This document shows positions 6,839-15,125 of a stretch of DNA of 28,325 nucleotides, piece by piece; positions within the stretch are counted from its first letter, which is position 1; each line of letters opens with the position of its first letter. A program made the translations under genes and the position numbers. Source of the stretch: Candidatus Epulonipiscium sp. Lineage in GTDB: Bacteria > Bacillota_A > Clostridia > Lachnospirales > Cellulosilyticaceae. The stretch spans positions 1 through 28,325 of the forward strand of contig DUUM01000111.1 of the NCBI GenBank assembly GCA_012841565.1, given 5' to 3'. The notes beneath the pieces are model-generated. The model was not told where the DNA came from and did not search any database. It worked only from the letters and a program-made list of their open reading frames with translations.

Positions 6839-8308
6839 TTAGGTACCACAAAACGTTCTGTAAGAAGAATCGTAACTTTCTGGCAGCTTCATATACATCT
6901 CATCTACTTGGCTATAATCATAAGGAGATGCTAAAGCTTCCAGTAAATCATGAAACACAGTATAATCTCCTTCTATGGCAGCTTCCAAGGCCTTCTCCAC
7001 TTGATGATTTCTCGGTATGACCTTAGGATTATGCCTTTTCATCTGTTTTTTAGATTTTTCTAAATCTCCTTCTTGTTTTTCAAGCCTTGATTTCCATTTG
7101 CTCTCCCACACTTCAAACTCCTTACTCTTAAATAACCCCGACTTATCTAACCTTTTATAATCTTCTACTGTTAATCCAATAAATGTATTGGTAAAATCCG
7201 ATTTATATTGACTCATTAAAACAAGAAGCTCTTTGATTAAGGCTTCGTCATCTTTTTCTTCGTTCAAAATTCCAAGTTTGAACCTCATACCTTGTAACCA
7301 ATTACCATTGTATAAGTCCGCGTAAGTTTTGATAGCTTCTTCTGCTATTCTTATAGATTCATCAGGGTCAGTACCCAGTAATGGCAATAGAGTTTCAGCA
7401 AACCTTGCAATGTTCCACCCACCAATGTTAGGCTGGTTACCATAAGCATATCTACTATTCCGATCAATAGAGCTAAATACAGTTGCGGCGTCGTAAGTAT
7501 CCATAAAAGCACATGGCCCATAATCAATGGTTTCACCACAAATAACCATATTATCGGTATTCATTACACCATGAATAAATCCTACTAACTGCCATTTTGC
7601 GATAAGAGCCGCTTGTAACCTTATAACTTCTTCTAAAAGAGAAAGATATGGATTTTCAGCACTCTTAAGACTCGGAAAATGACGCTTAATTGTATAATCT
7701 GCAAGCGCCCTAACATCCTCTGTATTCCCAAAATTAGCAGCATACTGGAATGTTCCAACTCTTATGTGACTCGAACCAATTCTTGTTAAAATAGCCCCTT
7801 CAAGCTCTGTCTCCCTGAGCACAGGTTCCCCTGTGGCTACAACTGCTAAGCTCCGCGTTGTTGGAATACCTAGCCCATACATAGCCTCGCTGATAATATA
7901 TTCTCTAAGCATTGGGCCAATAGTTGCCAAACCATCCCCACCTCTGGAATAAGGCGTTCTACCAGAGCCTTTAAGCTGCACATCATACCGCTTACCATCA
8001 GGTGTCAGCTGCTCACCTATTAGCATAGCCCTACCATCACCTAACATAGTAAAGTTCCCAAATTGATGGCCTGCATAAGCCTGGGCTATTGGTGTTCCAC
8101 CAGGTGCCGGGGTATTTCCTACTAAAATCTTTATCCCCTCTTCACTTTTAAGCACCTTTATATTAAGTCCCAATAACTTTCCTAAATCATCATTGAAAAC
8201 CACTAATTCAGGCTTTAATATATCATTGGTTTCAATTTCAGAAAAAAAAATTTTAGGAAGTTCAAGGTAACTATTTTCTAAATTCCATCCTGTATCTTTT
8301 GGATTCAT
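6839..8308 (-). CDS. selO: SelO/YdiU family protein adenylyltransferase (AMPylase)
   Basis: The protein has 489 residues, full length for the family. Hallmarks are [18 protein letters not shown] (residues 77-94), [15 protein letters not shown] (112-126), the pseudokinase active-site HGVMNTDNM (246-254, with D252 and N253) and IDYGP (D262 of the DYG motif). SelO proteins have an inverted ATP pose and transfer AMP to Ser, Thr or Tyr of redox proteins. The C-terminus ends FCGT, putting Cys487 third from the end, where some relatives carry selenocysteine; the codon is TGT, so this is the Cys form. It lies 33 bases downstream of an ArsC-fold gene and is probably co-transcribed with it. Confidence 0.95.
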   Translation of the reverse strand: MNPKDTGWNLENSYLELPKIFFSEIETNDILKPELVVFNDDLGKLLGLNIKVLKSEEGIKILVGNTPAPGGTPIAQAYAGHQFGNFTMLGDGRAMLIGEQLTPDGKRYDVQLKGSGRTPYSRGGDGLATIGPMLREYIISEAMYGLGIPTTRSLAVVATGEPVLRETELEGAILTRIGSSHIRVGTFQYAANFGNTEDVRALADYTIKRHFPSLKSAENPYLSLLEEVIRLQAALIAKWQLVGFIHGVMNTDNMVICGETIDYGPCAFMDTYDAATVFSSIDRNSRYAYGNQPNIGGWNIARFAETLLPLLGTDPDESIRIAEEAIKTYADLYNGNWLQGMRFKLGILNEEKDDEALIKELLVLMSQYKSDFTNTFIGLTVEDYKRLDKSGLFKSKEFEVWESKWKSRLEKQEGDLEKSKKQMKRHNPKVIPRNHQVEKALEAAIEGDYTVFHDLLEALASPYDYSQVDEMYMKLPESYDSSYRTFCGT

Positions 8309-8341
8309 ATTGACATTCTCCCTTTCTAAAATAGTTATATT

Positions 8342-8683
8342 TTAGCTCCAGGTCTCCCATACTTTTGGTTCATACCCTACGGTTGCTTTTTTACCGTTAC
8401 GCACAATAGGTGTTTTAAATAGTTTGGGATTTTCAAGCAACTTGGTTTCTTGATCTTCTGGGCGCAAATATTTAATTAATGCTAATAGGTCTTTGTCCTT
8501 AGCCTTCCCATCAAGGAGGTTTTCCCATCCCCCAACGGCTTGTTTTATATTGTTAAATTCTCCCTTACTCATTCCAAATTGCGCCACATCAATCAGTTGT
8601 ACTTTAACACCCCGCTCTTTAAAATATCTCTCTGCTTTTTTTGTATCAAAACACTTTGATTTTCCAAAAATTTGTATATTCAT
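8342..8683 (-). CDS. ArsC/Spx-family thioredoxin-fold protein
   Basis: The protein has 113 residues and the ArsC-like fold. A single N-terminal cysteine, C11 in GKSKCFDT, stands where arsenate reductases and YffB-type proteins have theirs, and the C-terminal part contains LFKTPIVRNGKKATVGY, which holds the cis-proline (TPIV) of this fold. There is no CxxC, so it is not a typical Spx. It could reduce a mixed disulfide or be a regulator; true arsenate reductase activity is not supported by context, as no ars genes are near. The ATG follows AAGGAG with eight bases between. It precedes selO, whose relatives AMPylate glutaredoxin-type proteins, so a functional link is plausible but unproven. Confidence 0.85.
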   Translation of the reverse strand: MNIQIFGKSKCFDTKKAERYFKERGVKVQLIDVAQFGMSKGEFNNIKQAVGGWENLLDGKAKDKDLLALIKYLRPEDQETKLLENPKLFKTPIVRNGKKATVGYEPKVWETWS

Positions 8684-8695
8684 TGTAATAACTCC

Positions 8696-8992
8696 TTATT
8701 CTATTTGACTTACTCTATTTCTTCCTAATGCTTTAGATTGATATTGGACTCTTAGACCTAATGGCATTATCCCAACTGATTTGCATATATTGATCAAAGA
8801 TTCTCTAACTTACAATTTGCATCCTTAAGTTCCGTCAGTTCTTTTATTTTTGATTCTAAAAGTTAGTATAGCTTTCATTTAAATTAATTAATCTTTCCAT
8901 ATTAAGCAGACTAATTAGTACATGATCTGCATGTCCCACAATCTCATGTGCAAGAAGACTGGCTTATTTTAAAATTTTTCCAAGACATTCAC
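8696..8992 (-). pseudogene. Decayed small gene of about 95 codons, no family recognised
   Basis: This gap upstream of the ArsC-like gene holds coding traces on the minus strand. After GAGGGGG a GTG at 8992 opens VNVLEKF and stops. One frame over, ASLLAHEIVGHADHVLISLL can be read, followed by NMERLINLNESYT. After a further one-base loss the frame gives LLESKIKELTELKDANCKLE. After a third it gives INICKSVGIMPLGLRVQYQS then KALGRNRVSQIE, ending in TAA at 8698-8696, next to the ribosome binding site of the ArsC-like gene. Three single-base deletions plus one nonsense codon restore a continuous protein, so it looks like a recently inactivated gene. I do not recognise the family. Confidence 0.6.
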
Positions 8993-9024
8993 ATCCCCCT
9001 CTTACTCAATAATATATTATATCC

Positions 9025-9033
9025 ATTATACCA
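9025..9033 (-). promoter_or_regulatory. Extended -10 promoter ahead of the decayed gene
   Basis: TGGTATAAT (9033-9025, minus strand) lies about 33 bases before the GTG of the decayed gene. Just upstream is an imperfect dyad (CATTTTAG, CTT, CTAAATG) that could be an operator. It may now be the promoter for the ArsC-like gene and selO. Confidence 0.45.
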
Positions 9034-9085
9034 TTTAGAAGCTAAAATGATACTAAATATACATTTAATCCTCTCATATCTCTGC

Positions 9086-9129
9086 AAAAAAGCCTATAAT
9101 ATTTGGTTTAAGACCAAATATTATAGGTT
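9086..9129 (-). terminator. Strong intrinsic terminator of the GntR/ABC operon
   Basis: CCTATAATATTTGGT and ACCAAATATTATAGG form a perfect 15-bp stem around a five-base loop. On the minus strand six T follow, some 30 bases past the permease stop. Confidence 0.9.
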
Positions 9130-9160
9130 TCTTTAGTTGTTTCACAATTCTATAGGGACT

Positions 9161-9895
9161 CTAGGATGTTTTTACAATGGCCTTTTTAAGTAGAAGATAA
9201 CTCAATCCACCTAATACAACCAATACGACTGCAGATGTAGCCATGAAATAATAAGGATTATAACCATTTGTATAGCCAGAGGTGTAGGCAACAAAGCTGA
9301 ATATCCCACGGCTTATAGCCCCATTGGTCCAATTATACTCAATCAATGGAATCCCTATTATGAAAAATGTTGGAACCCCTACGGATACTATGATTTTCAA
9401 TTTATCATTCATTCTATAATAAAGTATTATAATAAAATAGCCTAACATAGCAGCAACCATATACAGAAAAGTCATCCATAAAAATGTATCTATAAATCTT
9501 ACGAGTGGACTAATCTCTGTTAAGTATCTTCCTCTATAAATTTGCATGAAAAGAGAGTCAAAATTATAGAACGCCTCCCCTAGGGTACCACTAATATTAC
9601 TTATTAAGGCCATAATCATAGAAACAATCATGGTTTTTATGGTGTAACTATAAAATAATGTTTTTCTTGATAAACCATTTTGCAAAAACATCCCAAAGGT
9701 CTCCTTGAGGGAGTTTAAACCTATTATAAAAAGAAAAACAACTGTTGTGGTCTCCATACCACTCACTCTGCCACCGCTGGTGCCAACAGATAAAAAAATT
9801 ATTGGTATCATATACATAGCCAACATAATCCCATAATAAGTAATAATTGCTTTTTTCATTTCAAACATTTGGTATTTTATTGCTTTTTTAAACAT
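9161..9895 (-). CDS. ABC transporter membrane protein (ABC-2-like)
   Basis: The 244-residue protein is mostly hydrophobic, with about six predicted membrane segments and the first near residues 18-38. It has no conserved motif I can name. It is the last gene of a three-gene operon with a GntR repressor and an ATPase, the arrangement of ytr-type transporters in Firmicutes, which respond to cell-envelope stress or antibiotics. The function is assigned from this context. The gap to the ATPase gene is 14 bases. Confidence 0.8.
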   Translation of the reverse strand: MFKKAIKYQMFEMKKAIITYYGIMLAMYMIPIIFLSVGTSGGRVSGMETTTVVFLFIIGLNSLKETFGMFLQNGLSRKTLFYSYTIKTMIVSMIMALISNISGTLGEAFYNFDSLFMQIYRGRYLTEISPLVRFIDTFLWMTFLYMVAAMLGYFIIILYYRMNDKLKIIVSVGVPTFFIIGIPLIEYNWTNGAISRGIFSFVAYTSGYTNGYNPYYFMATSAVVLVVLGGLSYLLLKKAIVKTS

Positions 9896-9909
9896 GATTT
9901 CCCCCCTTA

Positions 9910-10758
9910 TTAATTAGTAAGTTCAATAAACAACTTTTGTAAATCAAGTCTCGTAACCTCTAGTTCAGCAGGTATGCTTGATTTATTAACATCTCCTAAA
10001 ATATAGACACTTTTTAAACCACCTATTGTATCTTGCCCAATGACATTTTTATCTTCCATATAACTATCTACTAAGCTAGTCTTTCCACTAATCGTATATC
10101 CCTTTGACAAAAGCTCTTCACAAGGCTCATTCTTTAAAATCTTCCCATCTTTAATAATAATGATATCTTCTATAATATTTGCAACTTCTTCAATTAAATG
10201 TGTTGATATCACAATTGTCTTTGGTTTTCTTTCATAATTTTCAAGTAACACTTTATAAAACAAATCCCTGTGGTTGGCATCTAATCCTAAAATAGGTTCA
10301 TCAAACAAAGTATAAGGCGCATTAACGGCTAATGCTATAATAACCTTAAAAATAGAGCTATAACCCGTTGAGAGTCCTTTTACCTTTTTATTTAAATCAA
10401 GCTTAAACTTTCTGGCTAAATCTATAGCATAATTCATATCAAAATCAGGATAAAAGTTTAGGCTCCACTTAAAGATATCTTTAATTTTCATTGTTTCAGG
10501 GTAGTATGTCTCCTCACTCATTAAATATAGATTCCTTTGGGCATTATCATTTTCACATGCAGACTCTCCATTTATAGTAATCTCTCCACTATCTGAAAAA
10601 ATACGATTACTGATTATATTTAATAAGGTAGATTTCCCTGCACCATTCCTCCCAAGTAACCCATAAATCTTATTTTCCTCAAAATTTAAACTTACATGAT
10701 CAAGTGCTTGTACTTTTCCATAACTTTTACTTACACTATTAATAACTATAGAATTCAT
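9910..10758 (-). CDS. ABC transporter ATP-binding protein
   Basis: The protein has 282 residues. Walker A is GLLGRNGAGKST (residues 33-44), Walker B is TLFDEP, followed by LGLD, and the switch histidine is in STHLIEE. The signature motif reads GLSTGYSS rather than LSGGQ, a variation common in the YtrB/EcsA-like group. The last 70 residues are an accessory region. It overlaps the regulator gene by four bases and precedes the membrane subunit, so the three are co-translated. The cargo is unknown; export or a role in antibiotic resistance is more likely than uptake because no binding protein is encoded. Confidence 0.93.
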   Translation of the reverse strand: MNSIVINSVSKSYGKVQALDHVSLNFEENKIYGLLGRNGAGKSTLLNIISNRIFSDSGEITINGESACENDNAQRNLYLMSEETYYPETMKIKDIFKWSLNFYPDFDMNYAIDLARKFKLDLNKKVKGLSTGYSSIFKVIIALAVNAPYTLFDEPILGLDANHRDLFYKVLLENYERKPKTIVISTHLIEEVANIIEDIIIIKDGKILKNEPCEELLSKGYTISGKTSLVDSYMEDKNVIGQDTIGGLKSVYILGDVNKSSIPAELEVTRLDLQKLFIELTN

Positions 10759-11123
10759 AAGCTAAACCCCCTCTCTATCATCTGAATAATATCCTCTTTT
10801 TTAAGATTTAGCTTATTAGCTTCTCCTATAAGCTCTGTAATATAAATCTCAAAAAACTGATCCTTACGTTTCTCTATTAGCTTCCTAGTAGCATCTTCTG
10901 AAACAAACATGCCAATCCCCCTTTTTTTATAAATAACACCTTCATCTACCAGAATATTCATTCCTTTTAGCACTGTGGCTGGGTTAACTTTATAGGTTGT
11001 AGAGATCTCTGTTGTAGATGGTATCTGACTTCCCTCTACAAAGATCCCCGATATAATACCATCCTCAATACCTTGTGCTATTTGAATAAATATGGGCCGT
11101 TCATCGTTAAACTTTATTAGCAT
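10755..11123 (-). CDS. GntR-family regulator, YtrA type
   Basis: The protein has 122 residues. A winged-helix GntR domain fills residues 1-75 (RPIFIQIAQGIEDGIISGIF, then GSQIPSTTEISTTYKVNPAT), and a short 45-residue helical C-terminal part gives a dimer arm, as in the YtrA subfamily rather than the larger FadR or HutC types. It is the first gene of its operon and probably represses it through an inverted repeat that overlaps the promoter. Its ATG at 11123 follows a strong AGGAGGTGA-like site. It is probably derepressed by envelope-active compounds, by analogy with B. subtilis YtrA. Confidence 0.93.
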   Translation of the reverse strand: MLIKFNDERPIFIQIAQGIEDGIISGIFVEGSQIPSTTEISTTYKVNPATVLKGMNILVDEGVIYKKRGIGMFVSEDATRKLIEKRKDQFFEIYITELIGEANKLNLKKEDIIQMIERGFSL

Positions 11124-11144
11124 ATAGTCACCTCCTGTTAACTG

Positions 11145-11194
11145 GTTAGTTGGTTGTCTGACTAACTATATCATGTTTGCCGTATAAAGGTCAA
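11145..11194 (-). promoter_or_regulatory. Promoter and operator of the GntR/ABC operon
   Basis: On the minus strand TTGACC (11194-11189) is followed after 18 bases by TATAGT (11170-11165). An inverted repeat GTTAGT-N10-ACTAAC (11145-11166) begins at the -10 box and covers the predicted transcription start. That position suits autorepression by the GntR protein. Confidence 0.6.
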
Positions 11195-11206
11195 TAGGTC
11201 TAAAGC

Positions 11207-11242
11207 AAAAAAAATAAGAATACCTAGGGATTCTTATTTTTT
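11207..11242 (-). terminator. Terminator of the permease-sfsA-BFD operon
   Basis: AAAAAATAAGAAT and ATTCTTATTTTTT form a 13-bp stem around ACCTAGGG. On the minus strand the hairpin ends in a run of eight T. It lies 10 bases after the BFD gene stop. Confidence 0.8.
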
Positions 11243-11252
11243 CTTAATTTTT

Positions 11253-11471
11253 TTAATTTCCTTCTTTAAGTAATTGCTGTATTTTTGCCGTACATCGTCT
11301 GCCACCACAAGCACCACTACCAGCCCCTGTTGCCTCTTGTACCTCTTTAATTGTCTTAGCGCCATTCTTAATGGCATCTTTAATAATCTTTCTCGATATT
11401 CCCTTACATATACACACCTTTGTAAGCTTATCTCTAATTTCATCATTAAGTCCTTGCTCCATCATATCCAC
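11253..11471 (-). CDS. BFD-like [2Fe-2S]-binding protein
   Basis: The small protein has 72 residues with four cysteines at C20, C22, C55 and C60 (CIC, then GSGACGGRRC). The order CxC, about 32 residues, then a cysteine pair in a glycine-rich loop is that of the bacterioferritin-associated ferredoxin domain. The second pair here is C-x4-C instead of the usual C-x2-C, a form I associate with stand-alone clostridial members. It would bind a [2Fe-2S] cluster for electron transfer or iron release. The gene lies six bases after sfsA and is the last gene before a terminator. The start ATG 11471 follows AAGGAG. Confidence 0.88.
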   Translation of the reverse strand: MDMMEQGLNDEIRDKLTKVCICKGISRKIIKDAIKNGAKTIKEVQEATGAGSGACGGRRCTAKIQQLLKEGN

Positions 11472-11476
11472 TCCTT

Positions 11477-12175
11477 TTAAACTTTACACATTACTTCTTG
11501 GCTTATTTCAATACCTTCCCTGGTCACAATACTATCATATGCTAATATTTCTACTCCCTGGCTTTTGGCACTCCCTAAAGCCTCTCCAAATTCTTTATGT
11601 GTTTTTATATTAGGTTTAAAGTATTTTACATCTTTCATTTGAATAACAAAAATAACGTAGGCTAGGTAACCTTCTTTTTTTGCTTCTACAAGCTCATAAA
11701 TATGTTTTAGCCCACGCTCTGTAGGAGCATCCGGAAACAAAACAACACCGTCTTCTTCAAGTGTAACCCCTTTAACTTCTATAAATCCCTTTTGATCTTT
11801 TGTTTCAAAGTAAAAATCAAATCTAGACTTATTATAGGTTTGTTCTCCTTTTAGATAGGTAAGTTCGGCGTTTACACCTGGTAATCTTATTTTCCCATTA
11901 TTAAGCGCTTCATAAATCATCTTATTAGGCACCTGGGAGTCTATATTAATGAGCCTATCTCCTTTTCGAACAGATATTAGAGAATATTTAGTTTTACGTT
12001 TAGGATCATCATTAGGCTGCAAATAAACCCTAACACCTTCTATTAATAATTCCTTACATCTTCCTGTATTTTTAACATGAGCTATTACTACTTCTCCTTT
12101 TAGCATACAGTGGGCTATAAATCTATTGGGTCTTTTAATAAATGTCGCTTCTAGCATGTTTTGGTAAAAAATCAT
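11477..12175 (-). CDS. sfsA: SfsA family protein (sugar fermentation stimulation/DNA-binding nuclease fold)
   Basis: The protein has 232 residues, standard SfsA length. Recognisable segments are an N-terminal OB-like part (EATFIKRPNRFIAHC, then VIAHVKNTGRCKELL) and a PD-(D/E)xK-like core RFDFYF with FIEVKGVTL and FPDAPTERGLKHI. Its precise role is unsettled: in E. coli it stimulates maltose metabolism genes and binds DNA, and the fold suggests a nuclease. The ATG at 12175 begins one base after the permease stop and has AGGAG inside the permease gene, so the two are tightly coupled. Confidence 0.95.
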   Translation of the reverse strand: MIFYQNMLEATFIKRPNRFIAHCMLKGEVVIAHVKNTGRCKELLIEGVRVYLQPNDDPKRKTKYSLISVRKGDRLINIDSQVPNKMIYEALNNGKIRLPGVNAELTYLKGEQTYNKSRFDFYFETKDQKGFIEVKGVTLEEDGVVLFPDAPTERGLKHIYELVEAKKEGYLAYVIFVIQMKDVKYFKPNIKTHKEFGEALGSAKSQGVEILAYDSIVTREGIEISQEVMCKV

Positions 12176-12176
12176 C

Positions 12177-13466
12177 TTATATGGCTCCTAAAATAAAATA
12201 TAGTAAAAATAAAAATGAAATTACATATACTGACTTAGATATTTCTAGCTTCCTACCGGTTATTACTTTTAAGAGTGTATGAAATATAAATCCAAAAGCT
12301 ATTCCATTGGCAATATTAAAAGATAGTGGCATCATCATAAGCATTAAATATACTGGGAATGCTTCTGTAAAATCCTTAAACTTTATATCTTTTATATTGT
12401 AACTAAACATTAAACATCCCACAATCATAAGAATTGGAGAAACTGCGCTCATGGGAATTAGCTTAAACAGTGGTAAAAGAAATATGGCAGGTATAAATAA
12501 TAATCCCGCTACTAAGGACGTTAGTCCGGTCTTTCCACCTGCTGCTACTCCTGCTGCCCCTTCAGCTGCACTGGCTATAGAGCAACACCCTAAAGCAGAA
12601 GCTATGGCTACAGCTATTCCATTAGCTAAGAAAGATTTAGGAAACTTCTCTTCATCTGGAAGCATGCCTAATTGTACACCCATATTTTGAAAAATAGTAA
12701 ACATCGACAATGAAAAAACTGCTATCCAAAAATTAACCGTAAATATCTGGCTAAAATCAAAGGCTAAAACCACCTGATTAAAATTAGTCAATGAGAGAGC
12801 CCCACCTGTTAAAGGAGCCGTATCAACAATTCCAAAGAAATAGCCAATCACTGTCCCTGATATAATACCTATTAAAAAACTTCCTTGTACATTTCTTAAG
12901 TATAAAACCAATATAATGACCAACGTAATAATAGTTGTTAAAGCAACGGGGCTATTTAGCTCACCTAAAGTGACAAATGTGCTTTCAGATGCCACAATAA
13001 TACCACCATTTTTAAGACCTAAAAATGCAACAAATAAACCTATTCCTGCACTCATTCCACTAATTAAAGATTGGGGTATCGTTTCAACAAGTCTACTCGC
13101 AATTTTAGTAACTGATGTCAATATAAAAATAATACCAGCAAATAAAACGACTGCTAGGGCTTGTTGCCACGAAAGTCCAAAGGAGCCTACTAAAGTAAAT
13201 ACAAAAAACGTATTATCTCCCATCCCTGGAACAAGGATTAAAGGTGAATTAGCCAAAAAAGACATTAACAAGCAGGCTACAACTGAGCAAATAATCGTTG
13301 AAATAGCAACCGCCTCATAAGGCATTCCTGTCGTGCTTAAAAGAGCCGCATTCACAGCAATAATATAGGATATAGAAACAAAACTTGTTAGACCTGCAAG
13401 GACTTCTATTTTAATACTACTATTTTCTTTTGATACACCATATAGTTTTTCTATTATATTCGACAT
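12177..13466 (-). CDS. NCS2/AzgA-family purine permease
   Basis: The 429-residue membrane protein has about 12-14 hydrophobic segments. The N-terminus reads IKIEVLAGLTSFVSISYIIA, typical of AzgA/PbuG-type adenine, hypoxanthine and guanine carriers. The conserved loop usually written PGMGLNAFF appears here as PGMGDNTFF (residues 80-88), so two positions differ. Purine transport fits its divergent neighbour deoD. SfsA and a BFD ferredoxin follow in the same operon. No purine riboswitch is visible upstream. I am confident of the family; the substrate is less sure because of the motif change. Confidence 0.9.
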   Translation of the reverse strand: MSNIIEKLYGVSKENSSIKIEVLAGLTSFVSISYIIAVNAALLSTTGMPYEAVAISTIICSVVACLLMSFLANSPLILVPGMGDNTFFVFTLVGSFGLSWQQALAVVLFAGIIFILTSVTKIASRLVETIPQSLISGMSAGIGLFVAFLGLKNGGIIVASESTFVTLGELNSPVALTTIITLVIILVLYLRNVQGSFLIGIISGTVIGYFFGIVDTAPLTGGALSLTNFNQVVLAFDFSQIFTVNFWIAVFSLSMFTIFQNMGVQLGMLPDEEKFPKSFLANGIAVAIASALGCCSIASAAEGAAGVAAGGKTGLTSLVAGLLFIPAIFLLPLFKLIPMSAVSPILMIVGCLMFSYNIKDIKFKDFTEAFPVYLMLMMMPLSFNIANGIAFGFIFHTLLKVITGRKLEISKSVYVISFLFLLYFILGAI

Positions 13467-13510
13467 ATATACCTCTCATTCTTTTTGAATATCATTTCAC
13501 TATCTTACAC

Positions 13511-13540
13511 TTACATCATTAGTCTGATTTATGCTATACT
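13511..13540 (+). promoter_or_regulatory. deoD promoter
   Basis: TTACAT (13511-13516), 18 bases, then TATACT (13535-13540) with TGC in front of the -10 box, making it an extended -10. The start would be near 13547, leaving about 37 bases of leader to the AUG with GGAGG at 13571-13575. Confidence 0.5.
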
Positions 13541-13583
13541 AAATCATATACTATCTATACACACAATAATGGAGGTCTAAATA

Positions 13584-14291
13584 ATGAGTGTTCACATCGA
13601 AGCAAAAATTGGTGAAATTGCAGACAGAGTTTTATTACCTGGTGACCCACTAAGAGCTCAGCATATCGCTGAAACATTTCTTGAAGATGCCGTATGTTAT
13701 AACAACGTTCGAGGTATGCTAGGGTTTACTGGAACATACAAAGGAAAAAAGGTTTCCATACAAGGAACTGGAATGGGTATGCCTTCAGCCTCTATCTATA
13801 TCCACGAACTCATTAATGACTATAAAGTGACCAAGCTTATGAGAATAGGAACCTGTGGTGCCTTGCAAAAAGACGTCCAATTAAGGGATGTTATCATCGC
13901 TCAAGGGGCATCTACGGATTCTGCAATGATTGCACAAGAATTCCCGCAAATTAATTTTGCTCCTATTGGAAATTTTGATCTTTTAAAAAAATCCTATGAC
14001 CTGGGTTTAAAAAAGAATCTTAACTTATTAGTGGGAAATGTTTTCTGTTCAGATACTTTTTATAACACAAATAAAGAAATGCAAATTAAACTTGCCAATC
14101 ATGGGGCTTTAGCCGTTGAAATGGAAACCGCTGCTCTTTATTATTTAGCTGCTAAATTTGGTGTACAAGCACTCAGTATATTAACGGTTAGTGACCATGT
14201 TTTAACCGGAGAGTCAACATCATCCGAAGAAAGACAACTGACTTTCAATGATATGGTCGAAGTTGCCCTTGACACAATTTGCCAAGATTAA
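13584..14291 (+). CDS. deoD: Purine nucleoside phosphorylase, DeoD type
   Basis: The protein has 235 residues, as in E. coli DeoD. Visible features are H4 and the phosphate-binding [10 protein letters not shown] (G20, D21, R24), R43 in [10 protein letters not shown], the nucleoside loop [20 protein letters not shown] with its ribose-binding Met-Glu pair, and the catalytic aspartate in [10 protein letters not shown]. The hexameric enzyme cleaves purine ribo- and deoxyribonucleosides to the free base and (deoxy)ribose-1-phosphate. It is the only plus-strand gene, transcribed away from the purine permease, and the two together form a purine salvage pair. GGAGG precedes the ATG. It ends in a shared bidirectional terminator. 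Confidence 0.98.
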   Translation: MSVHIEAKIGEIADRVLLPGDPLRAQHIAETFLEDAVCYNNVRGMLGFTGTYKGKKVSIQGTGMGMPSASIYIHELINDYKVTKLMRIGTCGALQKDVQLRDVIIAQGASTDSAMIAQEFPQINFAPIGNFDLLKKSYDLGLKKNLNLLVGNVFCSDTFYNTNKEMQIKLANHGALAVEMETAALYYLAAKFGVQALSILTVSDHVLTGESTSSEERQLTFNDMVEVALDTICQD

Positions 14292-14295
14292 TTTT

Positions 14296-14337
14296 AAAAA
14301 GGTTAGTTTCTGTATCGCGCAGAAATTAACCTTTTTT
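14296..14337. terminator. Bidirectional terminator between deoD and the convergent gene
   Basis: GGTTAGTTTCTG pairs with CAGAAATTAACC (one G-T) around TATCGCG, with AAAAA before and TTTTTT after the stem. It serves deoD on the plus strand and the 199-residue gene on the minus strand, whose stop codon lies directly beside it. Confidence 0.88.
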
Positions 14338-14937
14338 CTATAGTCCTTCTAAATTATTTTTACGTTGTTCTTCATACATCACTTTAAATCTTTTACCATC
14401 TTTTTCAATATACACTCCTAGGACCTCTGATAAATCCTTTAAACTTTTTAAATCATTAATCACTTTAATATCATTTCTTCTAACCAACTGTTTAACAACT
14501 TGAACAATATCCTTTTTTTGAGCTTCATCTAATTGAATTTCTTTGCTTAAACAACCTTTATTAATATATGCTAAAGTGGCCCACGCTTGCTCGTCGGTTA
14601 TTTTATTAATATCCATTAAGACCCATGTAAAGTCTTTTCTTCTTTTCTTTTCTGGATATACTTCTTTAAAAAATTCTATAAAGTGATTTTCAGGTTTTGG
14701 ATCAAGTTTTTCAACATATTTACCTAGTTGAGATTTTAATTGGTTTTTTAAGTGCATAAGTGTATTTGGTTTTACAGAGTCTCTTAATTGCTCAATACAC
14801 TCATAAATATAATTGTAATTTTCTATAGCTACCTCTTGATTAGGATTTTCTTTTTGATCTACTCGTATAATCTCAATGTATTCTATAATATTCTTTTTGC
14901 AATTAAGCTCTTTTTTGTATAGTTCTTTATTTACCAT
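14338..14937 (-). CDS. Uncharacterised soluble protein (199 aa)
   Basis: I do not recognise this protein. It has 199 residues, is rich in Lys, Glu, Asn and Ile, and shows no signal peptide or membrane segment. Predicted structure is mostly helical, with a distinctive stretch RRKDFTWVLMDINKITDEQA near residues 99-118, one cysteine pair far apart, and a C-terminal segment SEVLGVYIEKDGKRFKVMYE that may form a small beta unit. Codon use and composition resemble the neighbours. It stands alone between the deoD terminator and the terminator of the next gene upstream. AAAGGTAGAG lies 11 bases before the ATG. It is likely a real gene because nothing competes on the other strand. Confidence 0.7.
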   Translation of the reverse strand: MVNKELYKKELNCKKNIIEYIEIIRVDQKENPNQEVAIENYNYIYECIEQLRDSVKPNTLMHLKNQLKSQLGKYVEKLDPKPENHFIEFFKEVYPEKKRRKDFTWVLMDINKITDEQAWATLAYINKGCLSKEIQLDEAQKKDIVQVVKQLVRRNDIKVINDLKSLKDLSEVLGVYIEKDGKRFKVMYEEQRKNNLEGL

Positions 14938-15035
14938 CTACTTCTCTACCTTTCTCTTTCTAATTTCCTGTGCCCTCTTTATATCTTTTAAACTATTATA
15001 CTATAATCTACAGTCTTTTCATATGTTTTATCACT

Positions 15036-15075
15036 AAAAAAGGAAAGAGCATAGTTTATATGCCCCTTCCTTTTT
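15036..15075 (-). terminator. Terminator of the repeat-tailed secreted protein
   Basis: On the minus strand AAAAAGGAAGGGGCATA pairs with TATGCTCTTTCCTTTTT through two G-U pairs, a 17-pair stem that ends in a T run. The G-U positions are mismatches on the plus strand, which fixes the direction. Confidence 0.85.
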
Positions 15076-15125
15076 ATAATAATTATTATGTACTCTTTTT
15101 CTTGAAAGCACATACTAATTATATG

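Noticed and set aside
6839..6860. Selenocysteine at the C-terminus of SelO
   Set aside because: The codon third from the end is TGT, a cysteine codon, and the stop is TAA; there is no in-frame TGA.
8948..9136. 62-codon plus-strand frame in the gap before the ABC operon
   Set aside because: It crosses the terminator hairpin and the antisense of the decayed gene, and shows no protein-like features.
11234..11446. Second minus-strand frame overlapping the BFD gene
   Set aside because: It has no domain and no good start; the other frame has the four conserved cysteines and a clear ribosome binding site.
12916..13320. 134-codon plus-strand frame inside the purine permease
   Set aside because: It is a shadow frame opposite a well-conserved membrane protein, with no ribosome binding site.
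13467..13583. Possible purine riboswitch between the permease and deoD
   Set aside because: The 117-base gap lacks the three-helix core and conserved junction of purine riboswitches on either strand.
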